A stretch of 8,805 bases of DNA from Rubrivivax sp. (GTDB lineage Bacteria > Pseudomonadota > Gammaproteobacteria > Burkholderiales > Burkholderiaceae): NCBI GenBank assembly GCA_004211235.1, contig SEEY01000123.1:1-8805 (forward strand). The letters run 5' to 3'. The notes beneath the pieces were generated by a model. The model had not been told where the DNA came from. It searched no databases and was given only the letters and a program-made list of their open reading frames with translations. The stretch's first letter is position 1, and the number at the start of each line of letters is the position of its first letter. A program made the translations under genes and the position numbers. Shown here one piece after another: positions 1-5,476 of this stretch.

Positions 1-888
1 GAGGTGCTGCTGCGACTGCCTCGCGAACAGCGCGAGCGCATCGAGCAGATGAGCAAGCTGCCCGTTGCCTTCAGCAAGGATGGCGCGCCGATCACGCTGG
101 ACCAGGTCGCGACCGTCGAGCCGGTGTTCAACCCCGAGGTGATCCGCCGCGAGAACCTGCAGCGCCGCGAGGCCGTGTTCGCCGGCGTGCAGGGCCGGCC
201 GAGCGGCGACGTGAACGAGGACGTGCAGAAGCTCATCAAGGCCACGCAGCTGCCGCCGGGCACGAGCTTCAAGGTCGACGGCGCCGGCAAGCAGCAGGCC
301 GAAGCCTTCAATGGCCTGCTCGCCGCGATGGGCCTGGCGGTGATCTTCATCTACATCGTGCTGGCCAGCCAGTTCGGCAGCTTCCTGCAGCCGATCGCCA
401 TCATGGCCAGCCTGCCGCTGGCGTTGATCGGCGTGATGCTGGCGCTGCTGCTCTGGCGTTCGACGCTGAACGTGTTCTCGATGATCGGCCTGGTCATGCT
501 CATGGGCCTGGTGACGAAGAACGCCATCCTGCTGGTCGACTTCGCCAACCACGCCCGCAAGGCTGGCGCCACGGTGGCCGAGGCGCTGCGCGAGGCCGGC
601 CTGATCCGCATGCGCCCCATCATCATGACGACGGCGGCCATGGTTTTCGGCATGCTGCCGATGGCCATTGCGCTGAACGACGGCGGCGAGATCCAGGCGC
701 CGATGGGCCGCGCCATCATCGGCGGCGTCATCACGTCGACGCTGCTGACGCTGGTCGTGGTGCCGGTGCTGTACAGCTATCTGGTGCGGGACAAGAAACC
801 GGCCGGGAAGCCTGCAGCAGAGCAGGGCGGTGGCAGTTCGCTGCCGCTGCATGGCATGCCGGGGGCGATGCCGGCGGACAAGGATTAA
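1..888 (+). CDS. RND multidrug efflux permease, C-terminal part (HAE1/AcrB-like), 5'-truncated by window
   Basis: Inner-membrane, proton-driven pump subunit of a tripartite RND efflux complex. Only the last 295 residues are present; the frame is open from base 1, so the start lies upstream. Residues 1-100 are the end of the second periplasmic porter/docking region (for example APITLDQVATVEP). Five hydrophobic helices follow at about 106-124, 131-151, 157-181, 206-226 and 238-263, matching TM8-TM12 of the family. The stretch GLVTKNAILLVDFA (codons around 505-545) matches AcrB TM10, including the Lys (codon 517-519) equivalent to the proton-relay lysine K940 of AcrB. FGSFLQPIAIM and RMRPIIMTTAAMVFGMLP are also RND signatures. 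The tail after the last helix is Gly/Pro/Ala-rich and low in complexity. It is probably the last gene of its operon, because a strong terminator follows. The family call is firm; the substrate cannot be told. Confidence 0.95.
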   Translation, partial: EVLLRLPREQRERIEQMSKLPVAFSKDGAPITLDQVATVEPVFNPEVIRRENLQRREAVFAGVQGRPSGDVNEDVQKLIKATQLPPGTSFKVDGAGKQQAEAFNGLLAAMGLAVIFIYIVLASQFGSFLQPIAIMASLPLALIGVMLALLLWRSTLNVFSMIGLVMLMGLVTKNAILLVDFANHARKAGATVAEALREAGLIRMRPIIMTTAAMVFGMLPMAIALNDGGEIQAPMGRAIIGGVITSTLLTLVVVPVLYSYLVRDKKPAGKPAAEQGGGSSLPLHGMPGAMPADKD

Positions 889-907
889 GCGATCTTCCTC
901 GAGCGCG

Positions 908-1441
908 TCAGCGCTTCGGGCCGGCTGCTTCGGTAGCCGGCCCTTTTTGCTTTTCGCGCTGGCAAGTCCTGAGCGCTCGCTCGACCTTGCGTGCGCCCTT
1001 TGGCGACTTGCCGAGAACCCAGGGATACGAAGGGCCGAACACATCGTCGGGCTCGCCGTCGATGGCTTGCACATGAAGCAGGTGCCGCTGTCCTTCCAGA
1101 TCGCGCTTCAGGCTCTCGACAGCAAAGTAGCCGCCGCCGAATTGATAACGAACTATCTGCGGGCCTTTCCAGTTCTTCGGATACAGGACCTTCTCGATCT
1201 TCACGTCGACCTCGGCCCTGCCGCACAACGTCAGGAATGCGCCTTCCACAGCGGCCTCGCCCTTGCAGGCGGCAGAGTCCTTGGCGGTCACGAAGCGGAC
1301 ATGGCTGGTCGTCCCGATGAAGACATGGGTGGCCGCGCAGATTTCCTGCTCGAAAGTGGCCTCGGGCGGTGGCAGGGTGGCAACGGCCGACGTCATGAGC
1401 ATGGACAGGACGCAAACGGCGGCCGCTGTTCGATGGGTCAT
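908..1441 (-). CDS. Exported cysteine-containing hypothetical protein
   Basis: A 177-residue protein. The ATG at 1441 is chosen because it gives a normal signal peptide (MTHRT, then a hydrophobic core to about residue 21) and has AGGA about 9 nt upstream; the open frame runs further upstream to 1549 but that part is Arg-rich and unconvincing. The mature part has four cysteines (about C35, C59, C73, C160), which suggests disulfides in the periplasm or outside the cell. The pattern of an early Cys, then THVFIGTTSHVRF, a later Cys, then VDVKIEKVLYPKNWKGPQIVRY resembles small bacterial OB-fold/NTR (TIMP-like) secreted proteins; that resemblance is from memory and tentative. The C-terminus is Lys/Gly-rich and is encoded by the opposite strand of the RND terminator. 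It starts 32 bp after the LysR gene on the same strand and may be co-transcribed with it. Function unknown. Confidence 0.75.
   Translation of the reverse strand: MTHRTAAAVCVLSMLMTSAVATLPPPEATFEQEICAATHVFIGTTSHVRFVTAKDSAACKGEAAVEGAFLTLCGRAEVDVKIEKVLYPKNWKGPQIVRYQFGGGYFAVESLKRDLEGQRHLLHVQAIDGEPDDVFGPSYPWVLGKSPKGARKVERALRTCQREKQKGPATEAAGPKR
918..948 (+). terminator. Rho-independent terminator after the RND permease gene
   Basis: The arms GGGCCGGCTGC (918-928) and GTAGCCGGCCC (933-943) pair over 11 positions with one G-U. They close on a TTCG tetraloop (929-932, C-UUCG-G type) and are followed by TTTTT (944-948). It sits 30 bp after the permease stop codon and reads in the + direction. It lies within the last codons of the opposite-strand gene at 908-1441. 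On the - strand the hairpin is not followed by a T run, so it should stop only + transcription. Confidence 0.93.
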
Positions 1442-1473
1442 GGAAGTCCTGAGCTGCACTTGATGCGCGGCGA

Positions 1474-2364
1474 CTATGCCAAGGAAACGTCGCGAACGAC
1501 GCCGCGCAACCACCGATGCGCCGCGTCGCCGTCCATGCGCGGATGCCACAGCAGCGAGACGGTGAAGGGCTCCAGCGCCAGCGGCAGATCGAGGGTCAGC
1601 AAACCGTCTCGCAGATGCCCGGTGTGTCGCTCGGGCACCGTGGCGATCAGATCGGTGCCGCGCGCCAGCGCCAGGCTTTCCGAGAACCCCGCCACCGTGA
1701 CGACGATGTCGCGGGAAAGGTCCAGCGCAGACAGCGCCTCGTCGACCGGCCCGGCCACTTTGCCGCGGCGTGAGACGGCGACGTGCCGGCCTGCCGCGTA
1801 GCGCTTGACTGTCAGCTTGCGGCCCGCCAGCGCATGGCCCTCGCGGACCACAGCCACAAAGCGGTCGCGGAACAGGGCGTGCGCGCGCAGCTCCGGCCCC
1901 GTCGTCGAGCCGATCACGCCGGTTTCCAGATCGACGCTGCCCTCGCGCAGCGGCGTGCTGTCCCGGTCCGGCTTGGGCACGAAGCGCAGGCGCACGCCGG
2001 GCGCCTCGCTCACCACGCGGGCCAGCAGCGCTGCGCCGAAGTTCTCGACAAATCCCTCCCGCGTGCGCAGCGTGAACTCACGTTCCAGCCGGTCCAGCTT
2101 CAGTGCGTCGGCCGGCCGCAGCGCGGCCTGCGCTTCCTGCACCAGCGGCCCGATGCGCTCACGCAGCTCAATCGCCCGCGGAGACGCCACCAGCCCGCGG
2201 CCGGCGCGCACCAGCAGCGGGTCGCCCGTGGCCTCGCGCAGCCGGGCCAGCGACCGGCTCATCGCCGACGGGCTCAGCCGCAGCCGACGCGCCGCACCGG
2301 CGACGCTGCCCTCGGCGAGCAGGGCGTCGAGCGTCAGCAGCAGGTTCAGGTCGGGGTCTGACAT
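1474..2364 (-). CDS. LysR-family transcriptional regulator
   Basis: A 296-residue DNA-binding regulator of normal LysR length. The start MSDPDLNLLLTLDALL is typical of the family. The winged helix-turn-helix covers about residues 18-42 (SVAGAARRLRLSPSAMSRSL, then ARLR) and is followed by GDPLLVRAGRGLVASPRA, the usual wing and linker entry. The effector-binding domain runs from about 90 to 290 and ends with SLLWHPRMDGDAAHRWLR, common in the NodD/SyrM-like branch. The ATG at 2364 is chosen because the family start matches there; the same frame is open far upstream but that stretch is only the antisense of the MFS gene. It is transcribed away from the MFS exporter across 72 bp, the classic arrangement in which a LysR protein controls its divergent neighbour and itself. 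The inducer is unknown. Confidence 0.95.
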   Translation of the reverse strand: MSDPDLNLLLTLDALLAEGSVAGAARRLRLSPSAMSRSLARLREATGDPLLVRAGRGLVASPRAIELRERIGPLVQEAQAALRPADALKLDRLEREFTLRTREGFVENFGAALLARVVSEAPGVRLRFVPKPDRDSTPLREGSVDLETGVIGSTTGPELRAHALFRDRFVAVVREGHALAGRKLTVKRYAAGRHVAVSRRGKVAGPVDEALSALDLSRDIVVTVAGFSESLALARGTDLIATVPERHTGHLRDGLLTLDLPLALEPFTVSLLWHPRMDGDAAHRWLRGVVRDVSLA

Positions 2365-2391
2365 GGCGTCTCGTGCAGCAATGAAGTGCAG

Positions 2392-2420
2392 ATGATGCGT
2401 CTTCCGCCATGCGTCGCCAA
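2392..2420 (-). promoter_or_regulatory. Candidate sigma-70 promoter of the LysR gene
   Basis: Reading the - strand, TTGGCG (2415-2420) and CATCAT (2392-2397) match the -35 and -10 consensus at 4 of 6 positions each, with a 17-bp spacer. The -10 lies 27 nt before the LysR start codon. The motif matches are modest, so this is a candidate by position and spacing. Confidence 0.35.
2395..2415. promoter_or_regulatory. Direct repeat ATGCGTC x2 in the LysR/MFS divergent control region
   Basis: ATGCGTC occurs at 2395-2401 and again at 2409-2415, 14 bp apart. The pair overlaps the candidate LysR promoter spacer and -10. A second direct repeat, GTGCAG, lies at 2373-2378 and 2386-2391, 13 bp apart. LysR proteins usually bind imperfect inverted T-N11-A sites; no clear one was found in the 72-bp gap, so these repeats are the best visible candidates for the operator. 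Binding is inferred from position only. Confidence 0.3.
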
Positions 2421-2436
2421 TGCCTAAGGTTCGGGC

Positions 2437-3762
2437 ATGAACACCTCGACCCTGACTCCACCCACTGGAACCGCTGCAGTTCCGGTTGTCGGCGTGCTGG
2501 CCAGCCTGGCCCTGTGCACGCTGCTGCCCTCGCTGGCCATCAGCAGCGCCAACATCGCCTTGCCGACGCTGGTCGCGACCTTCCATGCCGACCCGGCGCA
2601 GGTGCAGTGGGTCGTGCTGGCCTATCTGCTGGGCACGACAACGCTGATCGTCGGCGCCGGCCGGCTGGGCGACCTGACGGGCCGACGCCGCCTGCTGTTG
2701 GCCGGCATCGCGCTGTTCACCGTCGCGTCGGCCCTCGGCGCGCTGGCGCCCACGCTGCCGCTGCTGATCGCCGCCCGCGCGCTGCAGGGCGCAGGTGCGG
2801 CGGCCATGATGGCGTTGACGATGGCGATGGTGGGCGCGGCCCTGCCCAAGGCGCGCACCGGCAGCGCGATGGGGCTGCTGGGCACGATGTCGGCGGTCGG
2901 CACGGCGCTCGGGCCATCGCTGGGCGGCGTGCTGATCGGCACGCTCGGCTGGCAGGCCGTCTTCGCGGTCAACGTGCCGCTTGGCCTGCTGGCGCTGGTG
3001 ATGGCATGGCGCTGCCTGCCGGCAGACGCAGCGCCGCGTGGCGCAGCCGGCTTCGACCTGCCCGGCACGCTGTGGCTGGCACTGACGCTGGCGGCCTATG
3101 CCTTGGCGATGACGCTTCACGTCGGCCTGCTCGCCGTCGCGGCCATGGGTTTGTTGATCTTCCTGCGCACCGAGGCCCGCGCCGCGTCGCCGCTCGTGAG
3201 GCTGGACGGCCTGCGCGACCCGGCGCTGAGCGCCTCCATGGCCATGAACGGCCTCGTGTCGGCCGTCATGATGGCCACCCTCGTCGTCGGCCCCTTCCAT
3301 CTCAGCGGCGCGTTGGGCCTGGGCGCGGTGGCCGTCGGTGCGCTGATGTCCGTCGGCCCGCTGCTGTCGGCGCTCAGCGGCGTGCCGGCGGGCCGGCTGG
3401 TGGACCGCTTCGGCACGCGACGCATGGTGCTCCTTGGCCTCGCGGCGATGGCGCTGGGCTGCCTGCTCATCGCGATGCTGCCCACGTCGCTCGGCGCCAT
3501 CGCCTACGTCGGCCCGCTCGCCCTTGTCACGCCCGGCTATGCGCTGTTCCAGGCGGCCAACAACACTGGTGTCATGGGCGGTGTGGCGCCCGGGCAGCGC
3601 GGCGTCGTCAGCGGCCTGCTCACGCTGTCGCGCAACCTCGGCCTGATCACCGGTGCCTCCGCCATGGCCGCGGTGTTCGCGGCGGGCGGCCTGCGCCCGA
3701 GCTTCGTCGTCGCCACCGGCCTGGTCGCCGTCGCGCTCGCGCTTGCGCGGCATCTGAAGTGA
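2437..3762 (+). CDS. MFS drug:H+ antiporter-like exporter (DHA2-type)
   Basis: A 441-residue inner-membrane major facilitator. The ATG at 2437 has AAGG at 2426-2429 with 7-nt spacing. Motif A is at about 74-90 (GAGRLGDLTGRRRLLLAG), between TM2 and TM3. The antiporter motif C is at about 155-168 (GTALGPSLGGVLIG), followed by GWQAVFAVNVPLG, characteristic of the DHA2/EmrB-QacA group. A second-half copy of motif A is at about 315-334 (GVPAGRLVDRFGTRRMVLLG). Hydrophobic segments fill the rest, including the two extra central helices (about 208-243) expected of the 14-TM group. It is somewhat shorter than the 470-510 residues usual for that group, mainly at the C-terminus. The divergent LysR gene is probably its regulator. 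Export of a drug or small metabolite is the family role; the substrate is not predictable. Confidence 0.92.
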   Translation: MNTSTLTPPTGTAAVPVVGVLASLALCTLLPSLAISSANIALPTLVATFHADPAQVQWVVLAYLLGTTTLIVGAGRLGDLTGRRRLLLAGIALFTVASALGALAPTLPLLIAARALQGAGAAAMMALTMAMVGAALPKARTGSAMGLLGTMSAVGTALGPSLGGVLIGTLGWQAVFAVNVPLGLLALVMAWRCLPADAAPRGAAGFDLPGTLWLALTLAAYALAMTLHVGLLAVAAMGLLIFLRTEARAASPLVRLDGLRDPALSASMAMNGLVSAVMMATLVVGPFHLSGALGLGAVAVGALMSVGPLLSALSGVPAGRLVDRFGTRRMVLLGLAAMALGCLLIAMLPTSLGAIAYVGPLALVTPGYALFQAANNTGVMGGVAPGQRGVVSGLLTLSRNLGLITGASAMAAVFAAGGLRPSFVVATGLVAVALALARHLK

Positions 3763-3766
3763 CATG

Positions 3767-3787
3767 GGCCGGGCGCCTGCCGCGGCC
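3767..3787. terminator. GC-rich stem between convergent genes, possible weak terminator
   Basis: In the 34-bp gap between the MFS stop and the exonuclease stop, GGCCG (3767-3771) pairs with CGGCC (3783-3787) and GGC (3772-3774) pairs with GCC (3779-3781), leaving one bulged base and a short loop. Neither side has a T run, so intrinsic termination is unproven; it may only slow polymerase or be chance in GC-rich DNA. Confidence 0.25.
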
Positions 3788-3796
3788 GTTGGGGGG

Positions 3797-4402
3797 TCAG
3801 CGTGCTTCGCTCAAGCGCTTGTAGACGAGCAGCGACGCATGCGCGTCGTTGGCGGCGTATTGCAGTTGCTGCGGTGTCAGCGTCCTGTTCGCCCAGTTGG
3901 ACGTCGTCGCTTTCTTCGACTTGGCGAAGCGCCGGCCCAGCACGATGGCGACGGCGGTCTTCAGGCCGACGGCGTCCTTGAAGCCCAATTGCTTCACCAG
4001 GTGCGACAGGTCGATGGACTGGCCCAGGCGCAGGCCGAGCTTGCGCTGGATCTGCGGCCGGTCGGATGCCAGGCCGAAGCCGACCTTGACCACGTCGTCC
4101 GACTCGATCATGGCTTGCAGAAAGTCCGCCACGCCGGGCGTTTCGGTCTGCACGATGAAGGCATCGGACAGCGTCGCGAACTGGATGACCTCGGGCCCTG
4201 TCTGCGGCGCGCCGGCCACGAAGGTGGGCTTGCTCTCGGTGTCGAAGCCGACATGCCCGGCCTCGCGCAGCGCCTGCTCCGCGAAGTGGAGCTGCTCGGC
4301 CGTCTTCAGCACGTGGATGCGCGAGGCCGGCAGTGCGTCATAGGCCGGCATGGCCGCAATCTGTTCGAGGGTGGGCCGCTGCAGCAGTGGGTTTTGACGC
4401 AT
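3797..4402 (-). CDS. DEDDy 3'-5' exonuclease domain protein (RNase D/WRN-exonuclease-like)
   Basis: A 201-residue single-domain protein with all the metal-binding motifs of DEDD exonucleases. Exo I is GFDTES with D54 and E56. Exo II is in KVGFGLASD, ending at D114. Exo III is YAANDAHA with Y182 and D186, the Y-x3-D spacing of the DEDDy class. KSKKATTSNW ahead of Exo III is typical of the WRN-exonuclease-like branch. The HRDC domains of true RNase D are absent, so it is a stand-alone exonuclease that would trim RNA or DNA from the 3' end in the cytoplasm. The ATG at 4402 has CAGG just upstream. It follows the HELGH gene by 30 bp on the same strand and is probably co-transcribed with it; no functional link between them is obvious. 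The catalytic set is intact, so it should be active; which nucleic acid it acts on is unknown. Confidence 0.93.
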   Translation of the reverse strand: MRQNPLLQRPTLEQIAAMPAYDALPASRIHVLKTAEQLHFAEQALREAGHVGFDTESKPTFVAGAPQTGPEVIQFATLSDAFIVQTETPGVADFLQAMIESDDVVKVGFGLASDRPQIQRKLGLRLGQSIDLSHLVKQLGFKDAVGLKTAVAIVLGRRFAKSKKATTSNWANRTLTPQQLQYAANDAHASLLVYKRLSEAR

Positions 4403-4432
4403 GGCCTGCAGTATGGCCGCGTCGGGCAGCGC

Positions 4433-5125
4433 TCAGTCCTTGAGCCCGCGCTGCCAGACGCGATCTGCAGCCTCGAAGAGCGTACGCCCGTGAAATGACT
4501 CGCCCTCTCGTGCCAGCGCCAGCCAGTCCAGCGTGTCGTGGTGGCTGCCCGGGATCAGTTCGGCCGAGCGCTCCGTCACCAGCCAGGCATGCAACCGGGC
4601 GTAGAGGGCCGGGTGACGCTCACCGGCCCAGGCCAGGCCGACGAGATCGCCGTAACCCTCCTCGCGGCGAGTGGTGCGCATGTCCAGCCAGGCCTGGCGC
4701 AGGTCGGGCGCCAGGTTCTCGGGCGGCCTTGGAGCCACGAAGCCGGCCGGTGTGTGCGTCCAGGCGCCGTCGAGGTAGCGGCGGCAGTGGCCGAGTTCAT
4801 GGGCGGCCATCAATTCGAGCGCCGCGGCGAGCAGGGAAGGGTCGAGGGCGTCGATCTGGCGTTGGCCTTCCGGATTGCCGCGCATCGACAGCACCAGCTT
4901 GCAGCGGCCGTCGACGAAGGCCAGCGCCAGCGGCGCGGCGCCGGGCGCGTCCTGCGGCTGCACGACGATGTCCAGCGGCAGGGCGAGCGCCTCACGGGCG
5001 TGAACGACGACCGGCCAGACCCCTTTCAGCCAGCGAGTTTCCAGCGGCGTCAGGTCGGCGGCATGAGCCACCGGAAGGATCGCGGCAAGCACGAAGGCAA
5101 TCAGGGGGATGAAGCGGCGCAACAC
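4433..5125 (-). CDS. Exported HELGH-motif protein, putative zinc metallopeptidase
   Basis: A 230-residue protein. A signal peptide (MLRRF, hydrophobic core, cleavage after about AHA22) sends it to the periplasm. The mature part has H109-E110-L111-G112-H113 within LELMAAHELGHCRRYL, the HExxH zinc site with Glu as general base. A later RREEGYGDLVGLAW (E155, E156, D160) could supply the third ligand, as in gluzincin-like folds; this assignment is inferred. C74 and C114 could form a disulfide. The start is GTG at 5123-5125 (read in reverse), supported by AAAGGAG (reverse of 5135-5141) 9 nt upstream and by the signal peptide that begins there. I do not recognise a named family. It is the first gene of a two-gene - strand unit with the exonuclease, and divergent from the carbohydrate operon. 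Substrate unknown. Confidence 0.82.
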   Translation of the reverse strand: MLRRFIPLIAFVLAAILPVAHAADLTPLETRWLKGVWPVVVHAREALALPLDIVVQPQDAPGAAPLALAFVDGRCKLVLSMRGNPEGQRQIDALDPSLLAAALELMAAHELGHCRRYLDGAWTHTPAGFVAPRPPENLAPDLRQAWLDMRTTRREEGYGDLVGLAWAGERHPALYARLHAWLVTERSAELIPGSHHDTLDWLALAREGESFHGRTLFEAADRVWQRGLKD

Positions 5126-5173
5126 GTCGGGAGACTCCTTTGGAGCATCTTCGGGTCCGCACGGGCAGCGCTT

Positions 5174-5194
5174 GACGCCCCACCGCGGGGCGTC
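5174..5194. promoter_or_regulatory. Perfect 8-bp hairpin in the 5' leader of the HELGH gene
   Basis: GACGCCCC (5174-5181) pairs exactly with GGGGCGTC (5187-5194) around a 5-base loop. No T run follows on either strand, so it is not an intrinsic terminator. It lies about 50-70 nt before the GTG start of the HELGH gene and may be an operator or a leader-RNA structure. Confidence 0.35.
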
Positions 5195-5308
5195 CGTGAA
5201 CTATGGGCTCTACCGGCTGGCCGACATGTAACTCAGGTTCGATGGCAGCTTCGGCGAATTGCGGGTATTCCCTTGGTTTCTGGCCGGAAACTCTTCGATC
5301 AATCGAAT

Positions 5309-5326
5309 TGCTCAAATGATTGAGCA
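5309..5326. promoter_or_regulatory. Candidate operator: 7-bp perfect inverted repeat
   Basis: TGCTCAA (5309-5315) and TTGAGCA (5320-5326) are exact inverted copies around ATGA. Just upstream lie TCGAT-CA-ATCGA (5295-5306) and the overlapping CAAT-CGA-ATTG (5300-5310). An 18-bp dyad in an AT-richer patch, about 150 bp ahead of the first gene of a sugar-degradation operon, is what a dimeric repressor site (LacI, GntR or IclR type) would look like. No regulator gene for it is in the window, and the family cannot be assigned from the motif. Confidence 0.5.
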
Positions 5327-5476
5327 GCGATGGCCCAGCACCCCGGGCTAGCATCCCGGTGGCTGGTCGTGACTTTCTGCCACGCCTTGGCATTCTTCGG
5401 ATTCCTCCAGCGACAGCGGCGCTTGATTCATGCGCGCAACGCATTCGATATTTCCTCCGTGCAGCCCATACCGGTC

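Larger units (their letters stand above)
5126..5476. other. Divergent intergenic control region (351 bp)
   Basis: No convincing gene is present. It separates the - strand HELGH gene from the + strand carbohydrate operon and should contain promoters for both. Visible items are a Shine-Dalgarno for the - gene (5135-5141), a perfect hairpin at 5174-5194, a cluster of palindromes at 5295-5326, and a weak promoter-like pair TTGATT (5423-5428) and GATATT (5447-5452). It is noticeably richer in A+T between about 5240 and 5330, and again near 5440-5460, than the coding DNA around it. An open frame starting at 5330 runs into the hydrolase gene, but its first 49 codons do not look like protein and put 49 residues ahead of the signal peptide. 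Confidence 0.7.

Noticed and set aside
830..1801. A 323-codon + strand open frame after the RND gene.
   Set aside because: It overlaps the RND end and crosses the strong terminator, and the - strand proteins there (signal peptide, LysR end) are far more convincing.
2365..3765. The LysR reading frame stays open for about 467 more codons on the - strand, giving a 763-residue open frame.
   Set aside because: The extension is exactly antisense to the MFS gene, and its translation is a low-complexity Arg/Gln/His/Ala-rich string. The family start MSDPDLN at 2364 is clear.
2409..3824. A 471-codon + strand open frame covering the whole MFS gene in another frame.
   Set aside because: Its product is Arg/Pro/Gly-rich with no motifs, while the overlapping frame encodes a clear MFS protein with motifs A and C. 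It is a GC-skew shadow.
4538..5323. A 261-codon + strand open frame opposite the HELGH gene.
   Set aside because: It is antisense to a gene with a signal peptide, an intact HExxH motif and a strong Shine-Dalgarno, and its own product shows no domain.
5343..5359. CCGGG and CCCGG arms around a 7-base loop in the leader of the hydrolase gene.
   Set aside because: Five GC pairs are expected by chance in DNA of this composition, and no T run or conserved context supports a role.
5330..5476. N-terminal extension of the hydrolase by 49 codons from an ATG at 5330.
   Set aside because: The extension would bury the signal peptide inside the protein, has no supporting Shine-Dalgarno and runs through the likely promoter region.
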